DNA from: Lysobacterales bacterium | GTDB lineage: Bacteria; Pseudomonadota; Gammaproteobacteria; Xanthomonadales; SZUA-5 | Direction of reading: 5' to 3' | NCBI GenBank assembly: GCA_022844135.1 | Contig: JALHMG010000009.1 | Location: forward strand, 23,695 to 87,694 | Length of the DNA stretch: 64,000 nucleotides | In this document: positions 18,588-26,583 of the stretch, piece by piece | Position numbering within the stretch: the stretch's first letter is position 1 | Layout: the number at the start of each line of letters is the position of its first letter | Made by a program: the position numbers and the translations under genes | Notes under the pieces: model-generated | Told to the model about the DNA's origin: nothing | The model's database searches: none | Seen by the model: the letters and a program-made list of their open reading frames with translations, nothing else

Positions 18588-18991
18588 GCAAATGGATCGA
18601 CCACCCGTATGCCGCATGCCTCGAAATCGCGAACGTTTCGCGTCGCCAGCTGAAGATTGCGCCGGCGACAAATGGCGGCTATTTGGGCGTCGCTGACGGA
18701 TATGGGCCGCCCGATCAGCTTGCGCGCCGTGCGGATGAAGGCGAACTCGTGGCTATCAGAATCCTCGAAGGGCAAGATGGCTGCTGCAGATGCGAGTACT
18801 GCCTCGACGAGCTGCGTTAGCGTCTCTTTTTTGCGTCCTATTGGCATTAACGCCAGCCCGGAGCGTAACTCTGCTGCAGAGATCACGGTGGTTGCGATGG
18901 GTTCGACAGCCAATTCATGCCAAAGCACGACGCGCGAATCGGGCACGCTTCGCGTCAGTTCTGAAATGACGTTCGTGTCGATGACGATCAA
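18584..18991 (-). CDS. VapC-like PIN-domain toxin ribonuclease
   Basis: This 135-residue protein has the PIN fold seen in type II toxin VapC, which usually cleaves tRNA or rRNA. Conserved acidic residues are visible in [12 protein letters not shown] (D5), SAAELRSG, ISVSDAQIAA and the C-terminal LATRNVRDFE. The start overlaps the antitoxin stop by ATGA and its own stop overlaps gluQ by ATGA, giving a three-gene coupled unit. The order antitoxin-toxin is standard for vapBC. The RNA target cannot be read from sequence. Confidence 0.92.
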   Translation of the reverse strand: MIVIDTNVISELTRSVPDSRVVLWHELAVEPIATTVISAAELRSGLALMPIGRKKETLTQLVEAVLASAAAILPFEDSDSHEFAFIRTARKLIGRPISVSDAQIAAICRRRNLQLATRNVRDFEACGIRVVDPFA

Positions 18992-19227
18992 AGATCGAGT
19001 TCCGTTGGGCGCCCGAAGTCGTTTCGTGGCGGTAGTGTCAACTCCAAGGGGCCGAAGCGCTCAACGGCAGATCTGACGTCGCGAAGAAAACTCGCACCAG
19101 TGGGCGCACTGGCGCGACGAAGAACCGCCGCAATGTGATCGGGCAGCGACTTTCCTTGCGCTGCGGCCAATCGCTCGAGTCGATTCATTTCCTCAGCATT
19201 CAAAGGAAGCTCGATTGTGGTTCCCAT
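18988..19227 (-). CDS. VapB-like antitoxin
   Basis: This 79-residue protein starts [20 protein letters not shown]. The N-terminal beta strand and two helices resemble a ribbon-helix-helix DNA-binding domain, and the C-terminal tail ([19 protein letters not shown]) would bind and block the toxin. An alternative ATG four codons upstream (19239) is possible. Its stop overlaps the toxin start by 4 bp. Antitoxins of this kind normally repress their own promoter together with the toxin. The gap to the divergent htpX would hold that promoter. Confidence 0.85.
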   Translation of the reverse strand: MGTTIELPLNAEEMNRLERLAAAQGKSLPDHIAAVLRRASAPTGASFLRDVRSAVERFGPLELTLPPRNDFGRPTELDL

Positions 19228-19387
19228 TTCATCCTCCATTTCTTCGCTGGTCCAGCGTACCGATTGCTGGCGACATCGACAACCTCAACATTTCCTTAAA
19301 CCCGGATGGACTAAGCTTCCGGCACGCTTGGGACGCCTCTTGGGCGTACCCATAGAAACAGCATTCCCATTCCTGGAGGGCCAAACC

Positions 19388-20263
19388 ATGACCCGCGTAC
19401 TGCTATTCCTCGGCACCAATCTCGCCATCATCGCGATGCTCAGCATCGTGATGAGCATTATCGGACCTGCGTTCGGGATCCACCCACGCAGCATGACGGG
19501 CCTTTTGATCATGGCCTCGATCATCGGCTTTGCCGGCTCGTTCATTTCCCTGGCGATGTCCAAATGGATGGCGCTGCGCTCGACTGGCGCTCAGGTCATC
19601 AAAGACGCGCGCACGCCGGAAGAACGCTGGCTGGTGGATACGGTGCGACGCCAGGCTGAGGCCGCCGGCATCGGCATGCCCGAGGTGGCCATTTACGATG
19701 CGCCGGATCTGAATGCCTTCGCCACCGGCATGAACAAGAATAACGCGCTGGTGGCCGTCAGCACCGGGCTGCTGCGCGGCATGACACGCGACGAAGTCGA
19801 AGCGGTTCTGGCGCACGAAGTGAGCCATGTGGCCAACGGCGATATGGTGACACTCGCGTTGATCCAGGGCGTGCTCAATACCTTTGTGGTGTTCCTCTCG
19901 CGCGTGATCGGGCAGTTGATCGACAGTGCGGTGTTCAAGCGCGATCCCAGCGCCGGACCGGGCCTGGGCTATTTTGCGATCGTTTTTGTGCTGGAGATCA
20001 TCTTCGGCCTGATCGCCTCGGTGATCCAGATGTGGTTTTCGAGGCGCCGTGAGTTCCGCGCCGATGCCGGTGGCGCCGCGCTCGCCGGGCGCGAGAAAAT
20101 GATCGCCGCGCTCGCGCGCTTGCAGTCCAATCGCGGGCAGACCGCGCTGCCCAGCGAAGTTGCGGCTTTCGGCATTTCCGGCGGTGTAGCCAGCGGCTTG
20201 AAGAAACTGTTTATGACCCACCCACCGCTCGAAGAGCGTATCGACGCGCTGCGTCGCGGCTGA
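19388..20263 (+). CDS. htpX: HtpX-family membrane zinc metalloprotease
   Basis: HtpX is an inner-membrane protease that works with FtsH in membrane-protein quality control under stress. The 291-residue protein has two N-terminal membrane spans, the zinc motif HEVSH (H143) and a second pair of membrane segments after it. A third zinc ligand region lies at [12 protein letters not shown], and the protein ends [22 protein letters not shown] ribosome-binding site sits seven bases before the ATG, which fixes the start. The upstream open frame has no coding character. A hairpin terminator follows. Confidence 0.96.
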   Translation: MTRVLLFLGTNLAIIAMLSIVMSIIGPAFGIHPRSMTGLLIMASIIGFAGSFISLAMSKWMALRSTGAQVIKDARTPEERWLVDTVRRQAEAAGIGMPEVAIYDAPDLNAFATGMNKNNALVAVSTGLLRGMTRDEVEAVLAHEVSHVANGDMVTLALIQGVLNTFVVFLSRVIGQLIDSAVFKRDPSAGPGLGYFAIVFVLEIIFGLIASVIQMWFSRRREFRADAGGAALAGREKMIAALARLQSNRGQTALPSEVAAFGISGGVASGLKKLFMTHPPLEERIDALRRG

Positions 20264-20279
20264 GCGCTGGTTCCGACCG

Positions 20280-20305
20280 AACGCCGCCGGGTTTCCGGCG
20301 GCGTT
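20280..20305. terminator. Terminator after htpX, shared with the convergent toxin gene
   Basis: The stem AACGCCGCCGG/CCGGCGGCGTT has a GTTT loop and is followed on the plus strand by TGCGTTAGTGTTTT. It lies between the htpX stop and the stop of the convergent RelE/ParE gene, so it can serve both. Confidence 0.85.
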
Positions 20306-20309
20306 TGCG

Positions 20310-20606
20310 TTAGTGTTTTCGATAGCCGCGCTCGCGTTGGTGGCGAACGGCAAGAACGATAACGGTGTCTATCGCAGCGAAGTAACGGTAAAGCGCGACA
20401 TACCCGCGGCTTGACTTGCCGATCACCAGCTCTCGGGACCCATTGCGCGCCGGGCGACCGATGTTCGGGCTCGACTCCAGCAACCGGAATGCGGCCAGCA
20501 TCGACTCCAATGCGGTCGGTTTCGATCTCGCTTCGAATTCGTCGAGATGCAATTCGAATCGCGCGCAGTCCTCAAGCGCCCTCGCGGAGAGGACTACTTT
20601 AGCCAC
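20310..20606 (-). CDS. RelE/ParE-family toxin
   Basis: This 98-residue protein has the compact RelE/ParE fold: N-terminal helices (ALEDCARFELHLDEFEARSK), the middle ESSPNIGRPARNGSRELVIG and strands GYVALYRYF, with a terminal VLAVRHQRERGY. The pattern fits ParE, which poisons gyrase, or RelE, which cleaves ribosome-bound mRNA, and the two cannot be separated by eye. It overlaps the upstream antitoxin gene by 13 bp. Its transcription ends at the htpX terminator. Confidence 0.9.
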   Translation of the reverse strand: MAKVVLSARALEDCARFELHLDEFEARSKPTALESMLAAFRLLESSPNIGRPARNGSRELVIGKSSRGYVALYRYFAAIDTVIVLAVRHQRERGYRKH

Positions 20607-20896
20607 TCGCCGGTCCTAACGTCCATCTTGCGCACTTCAGGCGGCGCTGGTGATTTTCCCGCTGCCGTTTCCTTCATATAGCGCGTGAATTCGTCGAGCT
20701 CGATGACCTCGCCGGTCCGCAGAAATTCGCGCTCGCGCTCTTCTGCGAGTCGGTAGAACGCTTCATCCTCTTCAAGCTCTGTGACCGTGGTTTGCATGAC
20801 GTCGACCATAAAAGCATGCGGCGTCACTCCCCGCACCTTCGCAAGTGCAGCCACACGCCGCTTGAGATCGTCATCGATACGTAAGGTGGTCGGCAT
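20594..20896 (-). CDS. Ribbon-helix-helix (CopG/ParD-like) antitoxin
   Basis: This 100-residue protein opens MPTTLRIDDDLKRRVAALAK, a ribbon-helix-helix DNA-binding strand and helix, and continues with a second helix (TPHAFMVDVMQTTV). The acidic C-terminal half (ELEEDEAFYRLAEERER) would wrap the toxin. An in-frame ATG seven codons upstream (20917) is possible. The 13-bp overlap with the toxin gene supports co-translation. Autoregulation is expected for this family. Confidence 0.88.
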   Translation of the reverse strand: MPTTLRIDDDLKRRVAALAKVRGVTPHAFMVDVMQTTVTELEEDEAFYRLAEEREREFLRTGEVIELDEFTRYMKETAAGKSPAPPEVRKMDVRTGEWLK

Positions 20897-20996
20897 GGCG
20901 ATAGGCTTTGAGTTCATCGATGTAGGACAATCATACTACGATTCGCGTCGATGGGTACGATCAAGAACCAGGCACTGAGAACCTGCAACCGACGAA

Positions 20997-21059
20997 ATGT
21001 CAAGTGTCCTTATCACTACGTAAAGCTCACTTGACATGTAAAGCATCCTTGACTAGCCT
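20997..21059 (+). promoter_or_regulatory. Repeat-rich operator and promoter for the XRE/peptidase/ABC operon
   Basis: A perfect 10-bp inverted repeat ATGTCAAGTG (20997-21006) and CACTTGACAT (21028-21037) is combined with a direct repeat. Its copies are GTAAAGCTCACTTGAC (21020-21035) and GTAAAGCATCCTTGAC (21038-21053), 18 bp apart. The second arm contains a -35-like TTGACA (21031) with TAGCCT 17 bp downstream as a weak -10. AAGGAG follows at 21070, before the ATG at 21083. Repeats spaced by under two helical turns over a -35 fit autorepression by the HTH protein encoded second in the operon. This is inference. Confidence 0.6.
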
Positions 21060-21082
21060 TTCCGACAAGAAGGAGAGCAGCC

Positions 21083-21490
21083 ATGCCTGGGTTCGAAACC
21101 GATACCTATATCAAGCCGGCAGTCCGCCGTTACACGATCCGCTTCACTGCCGCGATGAGTACCTACGCGGTGCTGATCATGATTTGTGGGCCATGGGTTA
21201 AGCGGCTCGAATGGATGCCCGGCAAGATCGCGCTGGCGGTACTGCCGCTGATACCGGTGGCGATCGCGGTGCGCGAACTGCTCGCATTCGTCCGTGTGTT
21301 GGACGAGTTACAGCGTCGTATCCAGTTCGAAGCCGTTGCTGTTGCCGCTGTGATCACCTGCTTTGGCACACTCGCCTGGGGTTTGCTCGAGAAGGCTGGT
21401 CTGCCGCAGCTGCCCATCGTGCTGGTGACACCACTGTTCTGTTCGATTTACGGGCTGTCGGTCGCCGCCATCGCCTGGCGTTACCGGTGA
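21083..21490 (+). CDS. Small integral membrane protein paired with an XRE regulator
   Basis: This 135-residue protein has four hydrophobic segments, near residues 20-40, 48-65, 83-103 and 112-132. A conserved-looking loop RVLDELQRRIQFEA lies between the second and third. It has no enzymatic motif. Genes of this kind are commonly found directly before YgzD-type HTH regulators, as here, so a sensory or regulatory partnership is plausible but unproven. Its stop codon lies 8 bp before the regulator's ATG. It is the first gene of a five-gene operon and has a good AAGGAG site. Confidence 0.82.
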   Translation: MPGFETDTYIKPAVRRYTIRFTAAMSTYAVLIMICGPWVKRLEWMPGKIALAVLPLIPVAIAVRELLAFVRVLDELQRRIQFEAVAVAAVITCFGTLAWGLLEKAGLPQLPIVLVTPLFCSIYGLSVAAIAWRYR

Positions 21491-21498
21491 GCTCGGCG

Positions 21499-21702
21499 AT
21501 GGACAATCGCCTGAGGGTACTGCGAGCGGAGCGCAACTGGAGCCAGGCGTATCTGGCCGAGGCGCTCGGCGTGTCGCGGCAGACCATCAATGCCATCGAA
21601 ACCGGCAAATACGATCCCAGTTTGCCGCTGGCGTTCAAAATTGCGCACCTGTTCGGCGCCACTATCGAACAGATTTTTATCCCCGAGGAGACATTGTCGT
21701 GA
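21499..21702 (+). CDS. XRE-family transcriptional regulator (YgzD-like)
   Basis: This 67-residue protein is almost entirely a helix-turn-helix: MDNRLRVLRAERNWSQAYLA, the recognition region GVSRQTINAIETGKYDPSLP, then LAFKIAHLFGATIEQIF. It probably binds the repeats upstream of the operon. A GTG four codons earlier overlaps the preceding stop, but the ATG matches usual family starts. Its stop overlaps the peptidase start by GTGA. No ligand domain is present, so signal input may come from the membrane protein beside it. Confidence 0.93.
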   Translation: MDNRLRVLRAERNWSQAYLAEALGVSRQTINAIETGKYDPSLPLAFKIAHLFGATIEQIFIPEETLS

Positions 21703-23165
21703 AACGATGCTGGATGCTCGCGCTTGGCGCTTGGCTGGCGGTACCGGCCGATGCGCGCACGGTCGGCGAGCTGAGTTTCGAAAAATGCGAGTTGCCGGTG
21801 ATCGGCATGCGGCCATCCGATCCGCTCAATGCCGAATGCACCACGCTCAGCGTGCCGGAAAACTGGGAGGCCAAGGACGGCCGGCAGATCGAGCTGGCGA
21901 TCGCGCTGGTGCCTTCGCGCGCGCCGCGCGCCAAACCCGATCCGGTATTCATGCTTGCCGGCGGCCCCGGTCAATCTGCGCGCGAGTCGTGGCGACAGGT
22001 GGCAGGCGCGTTCCACGCGATCCTCGCCGAGCGCCATGTGATCTTGCTCGATCAGCGTGGCACCGGCGGGTCGAATCGCTTCGATTGTCCGATGGAAGAG
22101 GGCCTCGATCCGCTCGCCCTCGAACTCGACCCGGCGCTGGCGACGCAAGCCGCTAAACAGTGCGTCGAATCTGCCCGCGAAACGCACGACGCGCGCTTCT
22201 ACTCCAGCGAAGACGCGGCTAAGGATCTCGACCGCGTGCGCGCTGCGCTCGGCGCTGAGCAACTCAATCTGGTGGGCGTGTCCTATGGCACGCGCATGGC
22301 CCAGGTGTTCGCTAAGCGGTATCCAGACCGCGTTCGCACGATGGTGCTCGACAGTGTGGTCCCGAACGAACTGGCGCTCGGTATGGAGCACGCGATCAAT
22401 CTCGAGGCGACCCTCAAGGAAACACTCGCCCGCTGCACCAGCGATATCGAGTGCAAAGAGAAATTCGGCGATCCGTACGCCACGCTTTACGAGGTGAAGA
22501 ACGCTATCGCGGCCGAGCCGCGAATGGTCTCCGTGCGCGACCCGCGCACGGGTGCAGTGTCGCAGCGACCGCTCAATCCCCAGAGCCTGTCGACCGTCGC
22601 GCGCCTGTACATGTATCAGCCGACGATGGCAGCGCTGCTGCCGATGGTGCTGGCGGAAGCCCGCGCGGGTCGCTATGAGCCGCTGATCGCGCAAGCGCAG
22701 ATGATGGGCGAAGATCTGGGCGCGCAGATTGCGATGGGCATGCACTGGAGCGTGCTGTGCGCCGAGGACGCGCCGCAGTTCCAGCCGCGCCCGCAGGATG
22801 CTGGCCTCATTCTTGGCGATGACCTGATCGACCTCAACATGGCCTGGTGCAAAGAATGGCCCAAACGCGAGATGCCGGACGACGTCCATGCACCCGCCAC
22901 GCATGCCATCCCGACGCTCGCGCTGTCCGGCCAATACGATCCGGTGACGCCGCCGCGTTACGGCGATCAAGCGGTTGCGCAAATGCAGAATGCGCGGCAC
23001 ATCGTTCTGCCCGGTGTTGGCCATAGCGTCATGGGCCATGGCTGCGCACCGAAGCTGGTCGATAAGTTCATCGACGCGGCGAGCGCGAAGGAGCTCGATC
23101 CCAAATGCCTGGAGTCGCTCACGCCGGCGCCGTTTTTCCTCAACTTCTCCGGGAGCGCGCCGTGA
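21699..23165 (+). CDS. Exported S33-family alpha/beta hydrolase (TAP/proline iminopeptidase-like)
   Basis: This 488-residue serine hydrolase probably releases N-terminal residues or short peptides in the periplasm. The signal peptide is MKRCWMLALGAWLAVPADA. The fold shows the oxyanion region MLAGGPGQSA and the nucleophile elbow GVSYGTRMA (Ser about 195). The acid is in SGQYDPVTPP and the histidine in PGVGHSVMG, as in TAP-like peptidases. The GTG start at 21699 overlaps the regulator stop (GTGA), and its own stop overlaps the ABC ATPase start the same way. Coupling to an ABC exporter suggests a shared substrate, possibly a peptide. Confidence 0.9.
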   Translation: MKRCWMLALGAWLAVPADARTVGELSFEKCELPVIGMRPSDPLNAECTTLSVPENWEAKDGRQIELAIALVPSRAPRAKPDPVFMLAGGPGQSARESWRQVAGAFHAILAERHVILLDQRGTGGSNRFDCPMEEGLDPLALELDPALATQAAKQCVESARETHDARFYSSEDAAKDLDRVRAALGAEQLNLVGVSYGTRMAQVFAKRYPDRVRTMVLDSVVPNELALGMEHAINLEATLKETLARCTSDIECKEKFGDPYATLYEVKNAIAAEPRMVSVRDPRTGAVSQRPLNPQSLSTVARLYMYQPTMAALLPMVLAEARAGRYEPLIAQAQMMGEDLGAQIAMGMHWSVLCAEDAPQFQPRPQDAGLILGDDLIDLNMAWCKEWPKREMPDDVHAPATHAIPTLALSGQYDPVTPPRYGDQAVAQMQNARHIVLPGVGHSVMGHGCAPKLVDKFIDAASAKELDPKCLESLTPAPFFLNFSGSAP

Positions 23166-23896
23166 TCGAACTATCCGATTTGCGCAAGAGTTTTGGCGCG
23201 GTCAAGGCCGTCGATGGTGTCAGCTTCGTCGCCCGCGACGGCGAGATTACCGGCCTTCTGGGCCCCAACGGCGCTGGCAAAACCACCACGTTGCGCATGT
23301 TGTACACGCTGATGCAACCGGAAACCGGTTTCATCAAGGTCGATGGCGTCGAGATCACCGAGAACGCCAATGCGGTTCGCCGCAGCATGGGCGTGCTGCC
23401 GGACGCGCGCGGCATCTACAAGCGCCTCACGGCGCGCGAGAACATCGAGTACTTCGGTCGTCTGCACGGTCTAGACGAGGCGACGCTGAAGTCGCGCTGC
23501 GATGCGCTGATTGCGGCACTCGGGATTGCCGATATCGAGCACCGCAAGACCGAAGGTTTCAGTAATGGCCAGCGCGTCAAGACCGCCATCGCTCGAGCGC
23601 TGATCCACGACCCGAAGAATGTGTTGCTCGACGAGCCGACCAATGGCCTGGACGTGATGGCCACCCGCGCGTTGCGGCAGTTCATGTTGAAGCTGCGCGC
23701 CGAGGGCCGCTGCGTGTTGTTTTCCTCGCACATCATGCAAGAGGTCGCTGCGCTGTGCGATCGCATCGTGGTGATCGCCAAGGGCCGCGTCGTCGCCCAG
23801 GGCACCGCGGATGAGCTGCGCGAGCAAACGGGCGAAAGCAACCTCGAAGACGCTTTCGTCAAAGTCATCGGTTCGGAAGAGGGGCTTTCGCTATGA
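23162..23896 (+). CDS. NatA-like ABC transporter ATP-binding protein
   Basis: This 244-residue nucleotide-binding subunit energises the permease that follows. Motifs in order are Walker A (GLLGPNGAGKTTTLR), a Q-loop region, the signature FSNGQRVKTAIARAL (SNGQ rather than SGGQ), Walker B (NVLLDEPTNGLD) and the switch histidine in LFSSHIMQEV. The close match to NatA-type exporters suggests sodium or drug export, but the substrate is unknown. The GTG start at 23162 overlaps the peptidase stop by 4 bp, and the open frame before it is inside the peptidase gene. Confidence 0.93.
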   Translation: MIELSDLRKSFGAVKAVDGVSFVARDGEITGLLGPNGAGKTTTLRMLYTLMQPETGFIKVDGVEITENANAVRRSMGVLPDARGIYKRLTARENIEYFGRLHGLDEATLKSRCDALIAALGIADIEHRKTEGFSNGQRVKTAIARALIHDPKNVLLDEPTNGLDVMATRALRQFMLKLRAEGRCVLFSSHIMQEVAALCDRIVVIAKGRVVAQGTADELREQTGESNLEDAFVKVIGSEEGLSL

Positions 23897-25068
23897 GCGC
23901 GTGGAATGTGGTGTTCTGGAAAGAGGTGCGCGAAAACCTGCGCGACAAACGCGCAATCGTCAGCACCTTCGTGTATGGCACGTTGCTCGGGCCGGTGCTG
24001 TTCGCAGGTCTCATCGGTCTGTTGATTTCGGTGATGCTGGAACGCTCGGAGAAGCCGCTGGAGTTGCCGGTGATCGGTGCCGACCACGCGCCGAATCTGA
24101 TCGCTTTCCTGCGCTCCCAGGGCGTGGAAATCGAGCCCGCACCGGCGGATCCTGAGGGCGCCATCAAGCGTCGCGATGCGGATGTGATCTTGCGCATCCC
24201 CGCCGAGTACGCCGAGCAATGGCGCGCCGGCAAGGCGGCGACGCTGGAGCTGATCGTCGATCGTTCGTTGCAAAAGGCCGAGCAATCGATTTCGCGCACC
24301 GAGCGCTACATCCAGGCGTACGCCGGGCAAACCACGGCGCAACGACTGCTCATCCGCGGCATCAGCCCCGAAGTTATCCAACCGATACTCGTGGCCGATG
24401 TCGATCAGTCCACGCCGCAATCGCGCAGCGGCATGTTGCTCGCGATGCTGCCGTATCTGCTGATCCTCACCGTGTTCGCTGGCGGCAGTTATCTGGCGAT
24501 CGATGCAACCGCCGGCGAGCGCGAGCGCCAATCGCTGGAACCGCTGCTGATCAATCCGGTGAGCCGTGGCCAGATCATGTTCGGCAAACTCGCCGCAACC
24601 TTCGCTTTCGCAGCCGCGTCGTTGGCGTTGTCGCTGGTCGCCTTCGCAATCATCACGCCATTTTTGCCCGTGGAAAAGATCGGCATGATCATCAACTTCG
24701 GCGTCAAGCAGTGTTTGCTGTTGTTCCTTGCGATCGTGCCGCTGGGGTTGATTGGCGCCGGGCTCCTGACCAGCGTATCGGCCTTCGCCAAGAGTTTTCG
24801 CGAGGCGCAGACTTACGTGACCTTGCTGATCATGCTGCCGGCGATTCCGTCGATGATCATGGCGCTCAATCCGCTGAAACCGGCAGACTGGATGTACGCC
24901 GCGCCGCTGCTCAGCCATCAGCTGCTCATTGAGCAAACCGTGCGCGGCGAACCGGCCGTGTTCTGGCAATTCGCCGCTTCGATCAGCGTAACCTTGCTGA
25001 TCGGCTCGATCGTGGCGTTCGTGGCGTCCAGGCTCTATCACCGCGAGCAGTTAGCGATCTCGGCGTGA
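23893..25068 (+). CDS. NatB-like ABC-2 type transporter permease
   Basis: This 391-residue permease has one N-terminal span (about residues 23-47). A ~130-residue extracytoplasmic domain with KPLELPVIGADHAPNLIAFL follows. Five C-terminal spans come after it, with the ABC-2 signature around AGERERQSLEPLLINPVSRG. That layout matches NatB. The ATG overlaps the ATPase stop by ATGA, so the two subunits are coupled. It is the last gene of the operon, and no convincing terminator follows. Confidence 0.92.
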   Translation: MSAWNVVFWKEVRENLRDKRAIVSTFVYGTLLGPVLFAGLIGLLISVMLERSEKPLELPVIGADHAPNLIAFLRSQGVEIEPAPADPEGAIKRRDADVILRIPAEYAEQWRAGKAATLELIVDRSLQKAEQSISRTERYIQAYAGQTTAQRLLIRGISPEVIQPILVADVDQSTPQSRSGMLLAMLPYLLILTVFAGGSYLAIDATAGERERQSLEPLLINPVSRGQIMFGKLAATFAFAAASLALSLVAFAIITPFLPVEKIGMIINFGVKQCLLLFLAIVPLGLIGAGLLTSVSAFAKSFREAQTYVTLLIMLPAIPSMIMALNPLKPADWMYAAPLLSHQLLIEQTVRGEPAVFWQFAASISVTLLIGSIVAFVASRLYHREQLAISA

Positions 25069-25458
25069 GTCTTAGATAGTCAGGCGCGATGGCAACAGCT
25101 TCTCGAAGAGCAGAACGAGAAATTTGTTGATCCGCAGGTTGCGGAAGTCCACGGCATCGCGTTTTTCTTCAGCAAGAAACCTGGTCAGCTTAGCAAGCTC
25201 GCAGCGTGATGTCGTTTTGCCGCCGAGTGAGCACAGGAGCACGCTCGGCGTCGCGTCGCAAGTAAAGCGACTACGAAGCGAGTCCAACTCCCTCTCCCGC
25301 CCAGGCGGGAGAGATAAGCGTACAACCGAACTGCACGTAGAGCGGAACAAATCGCTCTCCACACAGTCTTTACCCATGCCCGGTGCGCAATGCCCGGCGC
25401 AAGAGTGGACCGTCTTTTCTCGCGGTCCGCGCGCTCACGACACTGAACTGGAGTCCCT
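25069..25458. other. Gap without a supported gene
   Basis: This 390-bp stretch lies between the ABC permease and the methyltransferase. The only long minus-strand frame (25072-25377) is serine/arginine-rich at its start. It ends in a leucine-rich segment (FRNLRINKFLVLLFEKLLPS) that could be a fragment of a decayed gene, but no family is recognised. The gap contains the hairpin listed separately at 25292-25313 and presumably the methyltransferase promoter. Confidence 0.5.
25292..25313. repeat. Perfect 10-bp inverted repeat
   Basis: The arms CTCTCCCGCC and GGCGGGAGAG are separated by two bases. The CCCTCTCCCGC...GGGAGAG type is a common intergenic hairpin in related genomes as I recall it. There is no T tract to mark it as a terminator for the plus-strand operon, although it lies 224 bp after that operon's last stop. 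Confidence 0.65.
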
Positions 25459-26499
25459 ATGCAAGGCGTCGACCGCTTTGAGGCGGAGCCGTGGTCGATC
25501 GATGGTTTCGCCATCGTCGAAGGCCGAATGTACATCGACGGGTGGGCCTTTCCTGAGGCCGGCAACCCCGTCACATCGCGTTTCTCGATCAATGGCAAAG
25601 CGGCACAAACCGCGGTCGCCGTCGACCGTCCCGATGTTGCGGCATTGTTCGCGCGGCGTAAGCACGCAAGGCATTGCGGTTTCCACCTGGAACATCTTCT
25701 TGCGCCGTCGGAGTCGCTGCTCGATATCCATTGCGCATCGCTGTACGACACGCCGCGCAGTCGAGCTCGAAACAGCGTGTTCGTGCCGCTCAGAGGCGCA
25801 GCGCTCGATCGTCCCGTGCCTACCGCGGAGCAGCGCTATCGGGTCATCGGCAACCGCGATCTGAACGGATTCCTGCGCATCGGCAGCACCGACGCGCAGA
25901 AGCTGCTGGCGCTGATTCGGTTCGATTTCCCGGACTTGAGCGAGTTGCGCGTACTCGACTGGGGCGTAGGTTGCGGACGCGTCGCGCGCCATGTCTGCGA
26001 TTCCTTCGGCGAGTTCACGGGTGTCGATATCGACGCCGACAACGTGCGCTGGTGTGCCGACAACTTGCCGGGTCGCTATGCGACCATCGGGCTCCGCGAC
26101 GGAACCAGATTCGCCGACGGTTCGTTCGATGCGATTTACGGCGTTTCGGTATTCACGCACCTGCGGGAGGAACTGCAGAATCTCTGGCTGGCGGAACTTC
26201 GTCGCTTACTGCGCCCCGGCGGTCGCGCGTATGTCACGGTGCACGGCACCACAGCGGTGGAATACGGTTGCCGCGCGCCGGCCGAAACTGAGGCGGCACT
26301 CGCGCGCCTTCGACGCGAAGGTTTCTACATCGCCAGCGAGAACACCCAGTTGGCCGGCTACGTCCCCGAGCCCGACGAATACCTCAACGTTTTTCACCAC
26401 TCAGACTACGTACGGCAGCATTGGCAAGCCGGCTTTCGGAGCTTGGAGATCATCCCGGGTTACATCTACACGCACGATCTGGTGGTGTTGGAGCGATAG
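25459..26499 (+). CDS. Class I SAM-dependent methyltransferase with an N-terminal beta domain
   Basis: This 346-residue protein carries a Rossmann methyltransferase domain from about residue 145. Motif I is RVLDWGVGCGRVARHV, the acidic loop is EFTGVDIDADN, and a motif IV region follows at FDAIYGVSVFTHL. The first ~110 residues are a beta-rich domain (IDGWAFPEAG, SRFSINGKAA) of the kind often fused to glycan-modifying or cell-surface methyltransferases. The substrate is not evident. The ATG at 25459 is preceded by a weak GGAG. The gene stands alone, followed on the same strand by a secreted protein. Confidence 0.85.
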   Translation: MQGVDRFEAEPWSIDGFAIVEGRMYIDGWAFPEAGNPVTSRFSINGKAAQTAVAVDRPDVAALFARRKHARHCGFHLEHLLAPSESLLDIHCASLYDTPRSRARNSVFVPLRGAALDRPVPTAEQRYRVIGNRDLNGFLRIGSTDAQKLLALIRFDFPDLSELRVLDWGVGCGRVARHVCDSFGEFTGVDIDADNVRWCADNLPGRYATIGLRDGTRFADGSFDAIYGVSVFTHLREELQNLWLAELRRLLRPGGRAYVTVHGTTAVEYGCRAPAETEAALARLRREGFYIASENTQLAGYVPEPDEYLNVFHHSDYVRQHWQAGFRSLEIIPGYIYTHDLVVLER

Positions 26500-26583
26500 A
26501 TCCGGGGTCATTTCAGCATCCTGAGGCTGGAACTGTCGCCGCGCATCGCCGTCGCAGCTCGGAATTCGACATGGAGTTTGTGG

